From Streptomyces sp. ASQP_92 (GTDB taxonomy: Bacteria > Actinomycetota > Actinomycetes > Streptomycetales > Streptomycetaceae): DNA of 52,726 nucleotides. Shown here piece after piece: positions 16,154 through 23,406 of the stretch (position 1 is the first letter of the stretch; each line of letters begins with the position of its first letter). The stretch is taken from the NCBI RefSeq assembly GCF_025399895.1, contig NZ_JAODUA010000029.1, positions 1 through 52,726 of the forward strand, written 5' to 3'. The translations under genes and the position numbers were made by a program. Below the pieces are notes generated by a model. The model was not told the DNA's origin, searched no databases, and worked only from the letters and a program-made list of their open reading frames with translations.

Positions 16154-16507
16154 ATGACTGACACCCCCGTGAAGACGATCAAGGAACTGCGAGAGGCGTC
16201 CGAGGCGTCCGAGGCCCAGGCCAAGAAGGACAAGACGGCCTTGCTGGACGCGGCCGTTAAGGAGGCCATGACCTCGACCGCGTACGGCCACCTGTCGGCC
16301 GTTGCCCGCGAGGCCGGCATCGCCGCTCAGTACCTCCGGACCCTGATCGAGGAGAAGCAACCCGGGTGGCTCGACCAGGCCGCCGAGGAGCGCGAGGCGG
16401 CCAAGGCCGCGAAGGCGAACAAGCCCAAGGCCACCCGCCGGACCGCCAAGGGTGGTGAGGGCGGGACCGCGCGTCGCACGCGTAAGAGCGGCGCCGCCGC
16501 CGCCTGA
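16154..16507 (+). CDS. Small basic HTH-like protein
   Basis: 117 aa. Residues 1-45 are acidic/Lys helical repeats (EASEASEAQAKKDK). An HTH-like segment LSAVAREAGIAAQYLRTLIEE is at about 48-68, and the C-terminus is very basic (RRTAKGG...ARRTRKS), suited to DNA binding. First gene of a run of overlapping genes (TGATGA with the next). A nucleoid-associated or regulatory role is inferred. Confidence 0.7.
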   Translation: MTDTPVKTIKELREASEASEAQAKKDKTALLDAAVKEAMTSTAYGHLSAVAREAGIAAQYLRTLIEEKQPGWLDQAAEEREAAKAAKANKPKATRRTAKGGEGGTARRTRKSGAAAA

Positions 16508-17352
16508 TGATCGAATGGGTAACCACCGTCGCCACGATGGTTGTCTCGCTCGGGACCGTGGCCGGTGTCCTCGCGGCAGTCGTGCGCAAGGAGTTCGGAA
16601 TGGCCGTCGTGCGGCTGCTCGCCGGCATGGTGGCGCTCGTCGTGCTCTCGAACTTCGGACCGCTGAGGGACTGGTTCGAGGGCGCCCTCGACGGTGGGCA
16701 TCCCTCGAAACCGGCGGCCGACTCCCACCCCAAGAGCGATGACGGGTCTAGCCTCTGGCTCCCCCTCACCTTCGGGGCGGTCGGCCTCGCCGTGAGCTTC
16801 GGCGGGTACGGCCTGTGGTCGCTTATCCAGCGCCGCCGCACCCGCAAGGCCGCCCGACGCGCGGCCGACACCGCCGCCCAGGAGCGCCGCCGCGCCATCG
16901 AGGCCGAGCATGACGAGGTACTCGATGCGCACGCCGCCTTCCTGTGCGACGTCCTCGCCGTCCTCGACCGCCCGGCCCTCGACGACGTCACCGTGCCCCA
17001 GACCGCGGCCCTCCTGCACGCCCTCGACATCGCCGCCGACGCCCGCCGAGGGGGCGACCTCAACCTCTACCGGCCCGCCGTCAGCCAACTGAAAACCGCA
17101 TGGCGGGCCGCCGACGAACACGCCCGGAAAACCGGCCTGCGCCACCTGCCCCGCCAGGAGCGCGCCACCGTCACCCGGGCCCGTGGGCTCCTCGAAATCG
17201 CCCTCGACGGCAACGGGGGCGAGCATGAGCGCCGCGCCGCCTACGCCAAGGCCCGCGAGCTCCTCGACGGCGTCCTCACCCTCCCCCGGCAGGCCGTCGC
17301 CGCCGTCGAGACCCGGACCCGCCCCGCCCTCGTCAAGGACGCCACGGCCTGA
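16507..17352 (+). CDS. Membrane protein with cytoplasmic helical domain
   Basis: 281 aa, start overlapping the previous stop. Two membrane segments lie in the first 50 residues, a polar loop at about 55-80, a third segment near 85-105, then a strongly basic stretch (RRRTRKAARR) and a long helical cytoplasmic domain. The last half has ordered Leu/Ala heptads. No known family. Translational coupling suggests a complex with its neighbours. Confidence 0.75.
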   Translation: MIEWVTTVATMVVSLGTVAGVLAAVVRKEFGMAVVRLLAGMVALVVLSNFGPLRDWFEGALDGGHPSKPAADSHPKSDDGSSLWLPLTFGAVGLAVSFGGYGLWSLIQRRRTRKAARRAADTAAQERRRAIEAEHDEVLDAHAAFLCDVLAVLDRPALDDVTVPQTAALLHALDIAADARRGGDLNLYRPAVSQLKTAWRAADEHARKTGLRHLPRQERATVTRARGLLEIALDGNGGEHERRAAYAKARELLDGVLTLPRQAVAAVETRTRPALVKDATA

Positions 17353-17368
17353 CCCCGGAAGGACCCTC

Positions 17369-17734
17369 ATGGACCAGGAACCGAAGCCCGAACGCGCCCC
17401 GCAGGAAGGGGAGTTGCTGCCCGTCCCCGTGTCCCGCGATTCCGGGCGCCCGCGCGTCGTGATGTACGACGAGGCCGCCGCCTTGCTCACCCCGGAGGCC
17501 CGCCGCCTCGCCGAGGAGATCATCGCCGTGGGCCGCGTGAGCCGGTACTCGCCCGACGCCCAACGCGCCCTGTTCGTCGGTCAGTCGGGGTCGGGCAAGA
17601 CGAACGCCCTCGACCTGACCCGGGCGCAGCTCGACGCCGCCGGCATCCCGTACGAGGAGACCGACGAGGGACACGGTCGCGTCGGTCTCCGCTTCCGCAA
17701 GGCAGGCCCCGAGTCCAAGGAGATCACCCCGTGA
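17369..17734 (+). CDS. Small orphan P-loop protein
   Basis: 121 aa. It has one clear Walker A (FVGQSGSGKTNAL, about 68-80) but ends about 40 residues later, so there is no Walker B strand or sensor region. The N-terminus is Pro/Glu-rich. Either a truncated NTPase or one that completes its site in trans. GGAAGG precedes the ATG, and its stop overlaps the next GTG (GTGA). Confidence 0.7.
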   Translation: MDQEPKPERAPQEGELLPVPVSRDSGRPRVVMYDEAAALLTPEARRLAEEIIAVGRVSRYSPDAQRALFVGQSGSGKTNALDLTRAQLDAAGIPYEETDEGHGRVGLRFRKAGPESKEITP

Positions 17735-18054
17735 GCGCCCTCCCCATCGAGGAACCGACCAACCCGTACCGCACACAGCACGGCGGCGGCCCGCGCACCG
17801 TCACGCAACTGCGGGCCGCCCTCACCGCGGCGAGCGCCGCGGACCGCGAGGAGTTCGAGGCGCAGCTCGGCGAGCTCGACCTCGACGACCCCGAGGAGTA
17901 CGCCGCCCTCGTCCGCTCCTGGCGGCACCGCCTCGTCATGCGGACCCGGCCCGAGATCCTCGCCGCCGTCGCGGCCTCGACCAACCCGGCCGCCCCCCGC
18001 TTCACGTCCGAGGAGATCCTCGGCGCCGACGGCCACCAGGAGGCGGGCCGGTGA
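17731..18054 (+). CDS. DUF6247-like protein, possible antitoxin
   Basis: 107 aa, GTG start overlapping the previous stop. TVTQLRAALTAASAADREEFE and the acidic LGELDLDDPEEY followed by WRHRLVMRTRPE resemble DUF6247 proteins, which often precede RelE/ParE-type toxins in Streptomyces. The next gene overlaps by 4 bp. Role as antitoxin is inferred from position. Confidence 0.6.
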   Translation: MSALPIEEPTNPYRTQHGGGPRTVTQLRAALTAASAADREEFEAQLGELDLDDPEEYAALVRSWRHRLVMRTRPEILAAVAASTNPAAPRFTSEEILGADGHQEAGR

Positions 18055-18326
18055 CCCAAGGCACCCCGTGGGCCGTCGTCTACAGCGAGACCGGCCGCGC
18101 CGGACTGGCCACGGCCACGGCCGAGGAGCGGGCCGCCGTCCTCGGCTTCGAGAAGCAAGTCGCCGCCTCGCCGTACACCTGCGGCGAGCTGTACCCGGAC
18201 CGGGTCGGCGGCCTCTACACCGCACTACTCACGGTCGGCGGCCGGATGGCGTGGACCAGCGTCCTGTACCGGGTCGACGAGGCCCGGGGCGAGGTTCTGA
18301 TCGTCGCTATCGTCTCGGGGCCCTGA
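18051..18326 (+). CDS. Possible RelE/ParE-fold toxin
   Basis: 91 aa. The strand-helix-strand pattern (WAVVYSETGRAGL, ERAAVLGFEKQVAASPY, LYTALLTVGGRMAWTSVLYRVD, EVLIVAIVSGP) fits the short RelE/ParE fold, with basic residues (Arg in the VGGRM and YRVD strands) where catalytic residues may lie. Encoded directly after a DUF6247-like gene with overlapping start and stop. Confidence 0.5.
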   Translation: MTQGTPWAVVYSETGRAGLATATAEERAAVLGFEKQVAASPYTCGELYPDRVGGLYTALLTVGGRMAWTSVLYRVDEARGEVLIVAIVSGP

Positions 18327-18715
18327 TGCCGGCGGGGGACAGCTCGGCATCGGGCCGGGTGGCGGCGGCCGTCGAGGCGCACGCCCGGCGGCGCGCGTGG
18401 TGGGAGGCCGAGACCGCCATCGCGGCCGTGTTGTCCGATCCGGAGGTTCGGCGCTTGGGGGAGGAGATCGAGCGGGCCGAGGCCCTCCTCGGTGAGGAGC
18501 TGCGGGCCCAGTTTCAGCACTTCCGGGACCGGTACGACCGGGCCGTACGCGAGGCCGACCTCGACGCCCTCGCCCGGACGTGCCCCGGGAAACACGGCCG
18601 GTGGGGGCGCGTCTGCGTGCTCGACACCGGCCACGAATCGACCGCGCCCCACTGGGGGATCACGGCCGAGGGCTGGCCCGTCGCATGGGTCGGGAGCGCG
18701 CCCGACGACGACTGA
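18326..18715 (+). CDS. Hypothetical protein
   Basis: 129 aa, start overlapping the previous stop by one base. Helical N-terminal two thirds (about 20-85), then CPGKHGRWGRVCVLDTGHESTAPHWG, a Cys/His-containing segment (two Cys, three His) that could bind a metal. Last gene of the 16154-18715 run, closed by the terminator at 18751-18782. Confidence 0.7.
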   Translation: MPAGDSSASGRVAAAVEAHARRRAWWEAETAIAAVLSDPEVRRLGEEIERAEALLGEELRAQFQHFRDRYDRAVREADLDALARTCPGKHGRWGRVCVLDTGHESTAPHWGITAEGWPVAWVGSAPDDD

Positions 18716-18750
18716 CCCGGAAGGCGCCGGCACCGCGGCCGGGAACGACA

Positions 18751-18782
18751 GAGCGCCCGCCCCGAGGAGGGGGCGGGCGCTC
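18751..18782. terminator. Bidirectional terminator
   Basis: A 13-bp perfect stem (GAGCGCCCGCCCC arm) with 6-nt loop lies between convergent genes. Confidence 0.8.
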
Positions 18783-18799
18783 CGTGTTGTGCGGGTGCG

Positions 18800-19360
18800 T
18801 CAGTCGAGCGGCGCGGCGTAGCGCAGGGTCCAACCGCGGCCGAGGGTGTGCCGGGTGACCTCGACGACCCGGCCCTCGGCGGTCCGGCCGACGTGCGTCA
18901 CGGTGAGGAGGAGCTCGCCCTCCTCGACGCCGAGGGCCTCGGCCTGGTCCGACGTGGCGGGCCGCTGGTCGACGTCCTCGACTGCCTCGGCGCCCTGGTC
19001 GAAACCGGCCTCGCGCATCCGGGAGATGATCCCGCCCGCCCCGGTGTCGACCTGTTCGATACCGGCGGCCTCGGCGACGTCCGCCGGAATCCATGTGTCG
19101 ACGAGCTGGACCAGGCGCTCCCCGTCGTACATGCGCCGGGCGCGGACGACGACCGGTCCCTCGACGCCGAGCAGCTCGGCGACGTCGGCCGGGGCCTCGG
19201 CGCGGCTCACCGTCACCTCGGCGCGGGGCGCCCCGCCGCCGCGGCGCGTCTCGCTCTCGTACGCGCCGTGTGCGCCGTTCGCCTCGCGGTTCTCGGTGCG
19301 GTACCGGCTGCGCGCGTCCCGGACGATGCCGCCGTTTGCGCCGATGGTGTTCTGTGCCAT
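18800..19360 (-). CDS. UTRA-domain protein without DNA-binding domain
   Basis: 186 aa from ATG 19360 with GGAAGGG upstream. It aligns by eye over its whole length with residues about 77-259 of the neighbouring GntR regulator: IVRD.RSRY linker, ADLLGV-type segment, TGAGGI/TGPGGS, PAT.DQAEALGV/PPTTEEVGALDM, HVGRTAEGR/HIGRTEDGR. The winged-helix domain is missing, leaving only the ligand-binding/dimerisation UTRA domain. It probably dimerises with the full-length regulator or senses its ligand. Same operon, 26-bp gap. Confidence 0.75.
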   Translation of the reverse strand: MAQNTIGANGGIVRDARSRYRTENREANGAHGAYESETRRGGGAPRAEVTVSRAEAPADVAELLGVEGPVVVRARRMYDGERLVQLVDTWIPADVAEAAGIEQVDTGAGGIISRMREAGFDQGAEAVEDVDQRPATSDQAEALGVEEGELLLTVTHVGRTAEGRVVEVTRHTLGRGWTLRYAAPLD

Positions 19361-19386
19361 GTGCGTGATCCCTTCCGGTGGGGTGG

Positions 19387-20166
19387 TCAGTGGGTGGGGC
19401 CGAGCGGCCACGAGTAGGACAGGCGCCATAGGTGGGTGGGCAGTACGTGAACGGTGACCTCGACCGTGCGGCCGTCCTCGGTGCGCCCGATATGGGCGAT
19501 CTCGTAAACGCGCTGGTCCTCGCGCATGTCGAGGGCCCCGACTTCCTCGGTAGTAGGAGGACGGACGTCGATCTCCTCCGTGATGGTGGCCTGCGGGTGA
19601 CCGAGCTCGGCGAGGCGTGATTTCGACCCGCCCGGCCCCGTGTCGATCTCTTCGAGCCTGGTCCCCTCGGCGATGGCGAGGGGCAGGTACGACGTTGCGA
19701 GCTGCACGGGGACGTCATCGGCGAGCATCCGCCGGACGCGGGCGAGGGTCGACACATCGTTCGCGTCTACCCCGAGGAGGTCCGCCACCCATGCCGGCGG
19801 CTGTGCGTGGTTCGTGGTGGTGACGCTCGACGGGGTCATGCCTAGGCCGCGGATCTCGGCCTCGAACGCCCCCCGGGCCTGCCCCTCCTCGCGGCGGGCC
19901 CGGACGTAGCGCGACGTCGAGTCCCGAACGATCTTCTTGACGATCCGGTGCACGAACATGCCCCGGCGGCTCTTGTCGATCAGTCCCTCGGAGGCGAGCA
20001 GGCGCAATGCCTGTGCGGCGGTCCCCCGATTCGTGCCGATCTCGTCGGCGAGCTCCCCCTCGGTGGGGAGCTTGGCACCCGGGGCGTATGTGCCCCGCTG
20101 GATGCGCGTGCGCACCTCGTCGGCGACTGCGCGAAAGGTCGCTCGGCGCGGCTCGTCCTCTGTCAT
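19387..20166 (-). CDS. GntR/HutC-family transcriptional repressor
   Basis: 259 aa. Winged HTH in residues 1-75 (VRTRIQRGTYAPGAKLPTE, then ELADEIGTNRGTAAQAL, LASEGLI, GMFV), followed by a UTRA domain (about 105-250). It matches the KorSA/KorA/TraR-type regulators that repress transfer genes on Streptomyces plasmids and integrative elements. It is divergent from the Spd/TraB module, with TGGAATCCA-type operators at 20181-20252 in between. Likely represses itself and the rightward transfer operon. Confidence 0.85.
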   Translation of the reverse strand: MTEDEPRRATFRAVADEVRTRIQRGTYAPGAKLPTEGELADEIGTNRGTAAQALRLLASEGLIDKSRRGMFVHRIVKKIVRDSTSRYVRARREEGQARGAFEAEIRGLGMTPSSVTTTNHAQPPAWVADLLGVDANDVSTLARVRRMLADDVPVQLATSYLPLAIAEGTRLEEIDTGPGGSKSRLAELGHPQATITEEIDVRPPTTEEVGALDMREDQRVYEIAHIGRTEDGRTVEVTVHVLPTHLWRLSYSWPLGPTH

Positions 20167-20180
20167 GCGGTCACCTTATC

Positions 20181-20252
20181 TGGAAGCCATTCCATGGCGC
20201 TTGCTACCGACACAAGCATGGATGGAATCCAAGACTATTGCAATGGATTCCA
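20181..20252. promoter_or_regulatory. GntR operator cluster
   Basis: TGGAA-GCCA-TTCCA (20181-20194), TGGAATCCA (20223-20231) and its reverse complement TGGATTCCA (20244-20252). The last two are 21 bp apart, two helical turns. Upstream of the GntR gene and facing the transfer operon. Confidence 0.7.
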
Positions 20253-20342
20253 TTCGGTGGTTCACTCATGTCGTGCCGATCAAACGGCACCGACGAGGGC
20301 CTTGGGGCCCGAGTTGTTGTGGTCCGCCACGCTCGAAAGGGC

Positions 20343-20381
20343 GCGGCCCCGGGGCGTCTAGTCCACGCACACCGGGGCCGC
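20343..20381 (+). terminator. Leader hairpin, possible attenuator
   Basis: GCGGCCCCGG pairs with CCGGGGCCGC across a 19-nt loop, about 40 bp before the start at 20421. No gene ends here on the + strand, so a transcript leader structure is more likely than a terminator. Confidence 0.4.
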
Positions 20382-20420
20382 TCGGCGGACTCCCCTGACA
20401 CGACAGAGGAGTGATTCCGC

Positions 20421-20741
20421 GTGCGCACCACCATGCCCGAAACCGCGCTTAACCTGCGAATCGGCACGGCCGATTCCGCCGCCGGAACCGTCCCGACCCG
20501 CCTCGACCTCTCCGCCGAGCTGGGCCTCGACGTCGACCTCGTCCTCGGCCCCATCGGCGGCGACGAGCACGACCTCGACGAGCTCGCCCGCCTGTGCGCG
20601 CTGGTCGACATGGCCGACTCCGGTTACATCCCGCGCGACGCGTCCCTCGACGTGATCGCCGGAATCGTCGAGGAGATCGAGCGCGAGGACGACGCCCAGG
20701 GTTACGAGGCCGACGACTTCGCCGGGGGGTGGGCCGCGTGA
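20421..20741 (+). CDS. Hypothetical acidic protein, first gene of transfer operon
   Basis: 106 aa, GTG with GAGGAG upstream. Highly acidic (GLDVDLVLGP, DEHDLDELARL, EEIEREDDAQGYEADDF), no family recognised. Its stop overlaps the next GTG, so it is co-translated with the membrane protein that follows. Confidence 0.7.
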   Translation: MRTTMPETALNLRIGTADSAAGTVPTRLDLSAELGLDVDLVLGPIGGDEHDLDELARLCALVDMADSGYIPRDASLDVIAGIVEEIEREDDAQGYEADDFAGGWAA

Positions 20742-21061
20742 TCACCCGCCACTCCGCCGCCCGCGCCGCCCGCGCCCTCCTCGGCTCCGCCGACCGGCTG
20801 CACCCCGCCGCCCTCCTGGTCCTGGTCCTCGCCTTCGCGGGACTCGCCCAGCTCGCCGCGCCGCTCGTCGTGACCCTCCTCACCGCCCTGGTGACCGGGG
20901 CCAAGGCCGCCGCGTTCCTCGCCGGGGCCGCCGTCCTCGCCCGCCTCGCCGTCCGCGTGGCCGCGACGTTTCCCCGCCCCCGCACCGCCCCGCCGGCATC
21001 CCCGGCCGCGCCCGTCCCGTCTGCGGTCCCGTCGGTCCCGACCCCCCGCACGGCCCGATGA
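20738..21061 (+). CDS. Small membrane protein (Spd-like)
   Basis: 107 aa, GTG overlapping the previous stop. Two hydrophobic segments (about 23-45 and 50-70), then a Pro/Ala-rich tail. Small membrane proteins clustered with the FtsK/TraB gene are typical of Streptomyces spread (spd) genes, which move the plasmid across septa inside the recipient mycelium. Confidence 0.65.
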   Translation: MITRHSAARAARALLGSADRLHPAALLVLVLAFAGLAQLAAPLVVTLLTALVTGAKAAAFLAGAAVLARLAVRVAATFPRPRTAPPASPAAPVPSAVPSVPTPRTAR

Positions 21062-21243
21062 CCGCCGCCGCGTGCGCCCTGGTCGGCGCCGTCTCCGAGG
21101 AGACCCTCACCGCCCACGGCTTCACCCGCCGGACCGACGTCCACCAGGCCGCCCGGTGCGCCGAGCTCTGGGCCGCCGAGAACCGCCGCCGCGGTGACCG
21201 CGAGGCCCTCGACCGCCACCAGGACCAGGAGGCCACCCGATGA
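21058..21243 (+). CDS. Very small hypothetical protein
   Basis: 61 aa, ATGA overlaps at both ends. ALVGAVSEETLTAHGFTRRTDVHQAARCAELWAAEN suggests a short helical protein. It may act only as part of the overlapping spd-like cluster. Confidence 0.55.
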   Translation: MTAAACALVGAVSEETLTAHGFTRRTDVHQAARCAELWAAENRRRGDREALDRHQDQEATR

Positions 21244-21521
21244 CCACCGCCGCCGCCCGCCGCGTCCTCGTCGTCTCGGCCGTCGGACTCGCCGCCGCCG
21301 TCCACCACATCGCCACGGGGGCCCTGGTCCTCTTCCTCCTCGCCGACTGGTTCCTCGTCTCGCTGATCGCCGGACACGCCGGACAGGCCATCACCGCCGC
21401 CGCCGTCGGCGCCCTCCTCGCCGCCGAGGGCATCCGCGCCGACCGGTTCGGCCGCCCCTTCCCCCACTGCCCCCTTTGCCTCCTCGCCCGCCGAGGCGCC
21501 CGTAAGGAGATCGCCAAGTGA
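21240..21521 (+). CDS. Small membrane protein (Spd-like)
   Basis: 93 aa. Hydrophobic segments at about 7-25, 26-45 and 47-65, then a short cytoplasmic end with a CPLC pair (FPHCPLCLLARRG). ATGA overlaps both neighbours. Confidence 0.65.
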   Translation: MTTAAARRVLVVSAVGLAAAVHHIATGALVLFLLADWFLVSLIAGHAGQAITAAAVGALLAAEGIRADRFGRPFPHCPLCLLARRGARKEIAK

Positions 21522-22789
21522 GTACGTCGTTCTACGAGGAGCGCCGCCTCGACCGGAAGAACGAGCGCGAGGAGGACCGCCGCGACCGCCTCGCCGAGGC
21601 CGAGGCCGCCCGCAAGGAGCGCCTTGCCGAGGCCGAGGCCGCCCGTATCCGCGACGAGGCCCGCGCCGAGCAGCGCCGCAAGGACGAGGAGGCCCGGCAG
21701 GAGGAGGAGCGCCGTCTCCGCGCCGAGCGCAAGCGCGAGAAGACCCGTCGCAAGGCCGAGTGGAAGAAGGCCCGCGCCGAGCTGTTCGCCAAGCTCGGCA
21801 AGGAGGGTGACACCGTCGGCGCCCTGGTCGTCATGGCGTGCGGCATCGTCCCGGCCCTCTTCTTCCAGCTCCGCGCCCTCAACGGGGAGAACCTCCCCGG
21901 GATCATCAGCCTGTGCCTGGCCGTGATGCTGGAAGCCGGGGCCTGGGTCGCCACCGTGAGCGGTGAGCGCGCCAAGCGCGAGGGCCGCCCCGTCGGCCGC
22001 TTCCGGGTGGTCATGTGGGCGTGCGCCACCTTCGCCGCCGTCATCAACTACTCGCACGCGCCCGGCCCGTCCGGCGGGTGGCTCGCCTGGGTCCTCGCCG
22101 CCGCCTCGTACGCCGGGGTGTTCTTCTGGGAGGTCCGCGGGTGGGGCCGCCACGGCACCAAGGCCACCCGCACCAAGGCCCAGCGCAAGGAGGCCCGGCG
22201 CCGCCGCCGGCACGACCGCAAGCGCCGCCGCCGCTTCCCCGCCGTGTACGCCCGCTACACCGACATTCTGACCGCGCACCCGTACGGCAGCGTCGACCAC
22301 GAAAAGGCGTGGGCGGACGCATGGCAGGACACGCACGGCGCCGACATCGCCGTCACGGCCGGTGTCATCGCGCACCGAGGCGAGGCAGACAAGGCACTCG
22401 CCGCCGCGCACGGCGTGGGGGTCGAAACCCTCATGGTCGAGCAGCTCCTCGGCGACGTGTTCGGCGGCGGTGACGGCGACGATGGACCGGCCGCGCGCCG
22501 CTCCTCGAACGGCCCGAACGGGGGTCCGAGCAAGGGCGGCCGAACCGCGAAAACCCTAGGGCGCAAAGGGAAGCAGGCACTCGGCCGCCTCACCGGACGG
22601 ACCGCTCCGAAGGTCCCGAACAAGCCCCTCGACGAGGCCCACCTCGAACGCGTCCGCTCCCTCGCTGACGTCCTCCCCGGCGGCGCTGCGGACCTCTCCG
22701 TGAGCAACGTCCGCATGGCCATCGGGGGCGGCAACACCCGGTACGCGATGCAGCTCCGTGACGCCGTCAAGGCCGAGAGGAAGAACTGA
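21518..22789 (+). CDS. DUF2637-like membrane protein (Spd-type)
   Basis: 423 aa, GTG overlapping the previous stop. Residues 1-95 are a highly charged coiled coil with a duplicated RLAEAEAAR unit. Four membrane segments lie at about 98-212 (GALVVMACGIVPALFFQL, ISLCLAVMLEAGAWVATV, VMWACATFAAVINYSHA, WLAWVLAAASYAGVFFWEV), the pattern of DUF2637 proteins seen in Streptomyces transfer regions. A basic cluster (RRRRHDRKRRRR) follows, then a soluble C-terminal domain. Probably part of the intramycelial spread apparatus. Confidence 0.7.
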   Translation: MSTSFYEERRLDRKNEREEDRRDRLAEAEAARKERLAEAEAARIRDEARAEQRRKDEEARQEEERRLRAERKREKTRRKAEWKKARAELFAKLGKEGDTVGALVVMACGIVPALFFQLRALNGENLPGIISLCLAVMLEAGAWVATVSGERAKREGRPVGRFRVVMWACATFAAVINYSHAPGPSGGWLAWVLAAASYAGVFFWEVRGWGRHGTKATRTKAQRKEARRRRRHDRKRRRRFPAVYARYTDILTAHPYGSVDHEKAWADAWQDTHGADIAVTAGVIAHRGEADKALAAAHGVGVETLMVEQLLGDVFGGGDGDDGPAARRSSNGPNGGPSKGGRTAKTLGRKGKQALGRLTGRTAPKVPNKPLDEAHLERVRSLADVLPGGAADLSVSNVRMAIGGGNTRYAMQLRDAVKAERKN

Positions 22790-23037
22790 TGAGCGCCTCG
22801 TTCACCCCGCCCCGGCTCCTGATCCTCGCCGCGCCCGCCGGCATCTACCCGACGATCACCCTCTCGCCCGAGACCGGGTGGACGTGGTCCGCCGTCGTCG
22901 GCGCCGTGATCTTCGCCCTCGTCCTGTTCGGCCCGGCCCTGATCCGGTCCGCGGCCAAGGCGTCGGCGGTCCGGTCCGCCACCAAGAAGGCCAAGGCCGC
23001 CGCCGAGAGCGCCACCAAGAAGGAGGGGAAGAAGTGA
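22789..23037 (+). CDS. Small single-pass membrane protein
   Basis: 82 aa, start overlapping the previous stop. One segment at about 31-52 (WSAVVGAVIFALVLFGPAL), then a Lys/Ala-rich cytoplasmic helix (KASAVRSATKKAKAAAE). Overlaps the next GTG. Confidence 0.65.
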   Translation: MSASFTPPRLLILAAPAGIYPTITLSPETGWTWSAVVGAVIFALVLFGPALIRSAAKASAVRSATKKAKAAAESATKKEGKK

Positions 23038-23330
23038 CCGCCGAGAGCATCTACCGACAGATCGCCCGCGAGCTCGCCGCCGAGGCGGACCAGCACGCCG
23101 CCGAGCGTCACCCCCAGCTCGGGCGCTGCGCCGCCGAGCTCGGCCTCGTCTACCTCGAATTCGACGCCCACCCCCCGGCCAGCGAGCACGGGGTGAAGGC
23201 GTGGGAGGCCGCCGAGGCGGCCCGCGAGTCGCTCCAGTACGGAACGGCCGTCGGCTGCGGTTCCGACACCGCCCGCGCCCGCCTTCACCTCGCCCTCGAC
23301 GCCCTCGCCCGCGAGCACGCGGCGCACTGA
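23034..23330 (+). CDS. Hypothetical soluble protein of the transfer cluster
   Basis: 98 aa, GTG start overlapping the preceding stop. All-helical, with a weakly repeated pattern (AAELGLVYLEFDAHPPASEHG, then ALDALAREHAAH). No family recognised; present in the cluster directly before the translocase gene. Confidence 0.6.
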   Translation: MTAESIYRQIARELAAEADQHAAERHPQLGRCAAELGLVYLEFDAHPPASEHGVKAWEAAEAARESLQYGTAVGCGSDTARARLHLALDALAREHAAH

Positions 23331-23340
23331 TCCACCCCCG

Positions 23341-23372
23341 GGCCCGGCCGCCCCTCCCCCCGCGGCCGGGCC
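23341..23372 (+). terminator. Hairpin before the translocase gene
   Basis: GGCCCGGCCGC pairs with GCGGCCGGGCC across CCCTCCCCCC. It is 35 bp before the translocase start, so it may lower read-through or attenuate expression. Confidence 0.5.
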
Positions 23373-23406
23373 GACGGCCCACGCACTTGAGGAAGGAACC
23401 ACCCCC

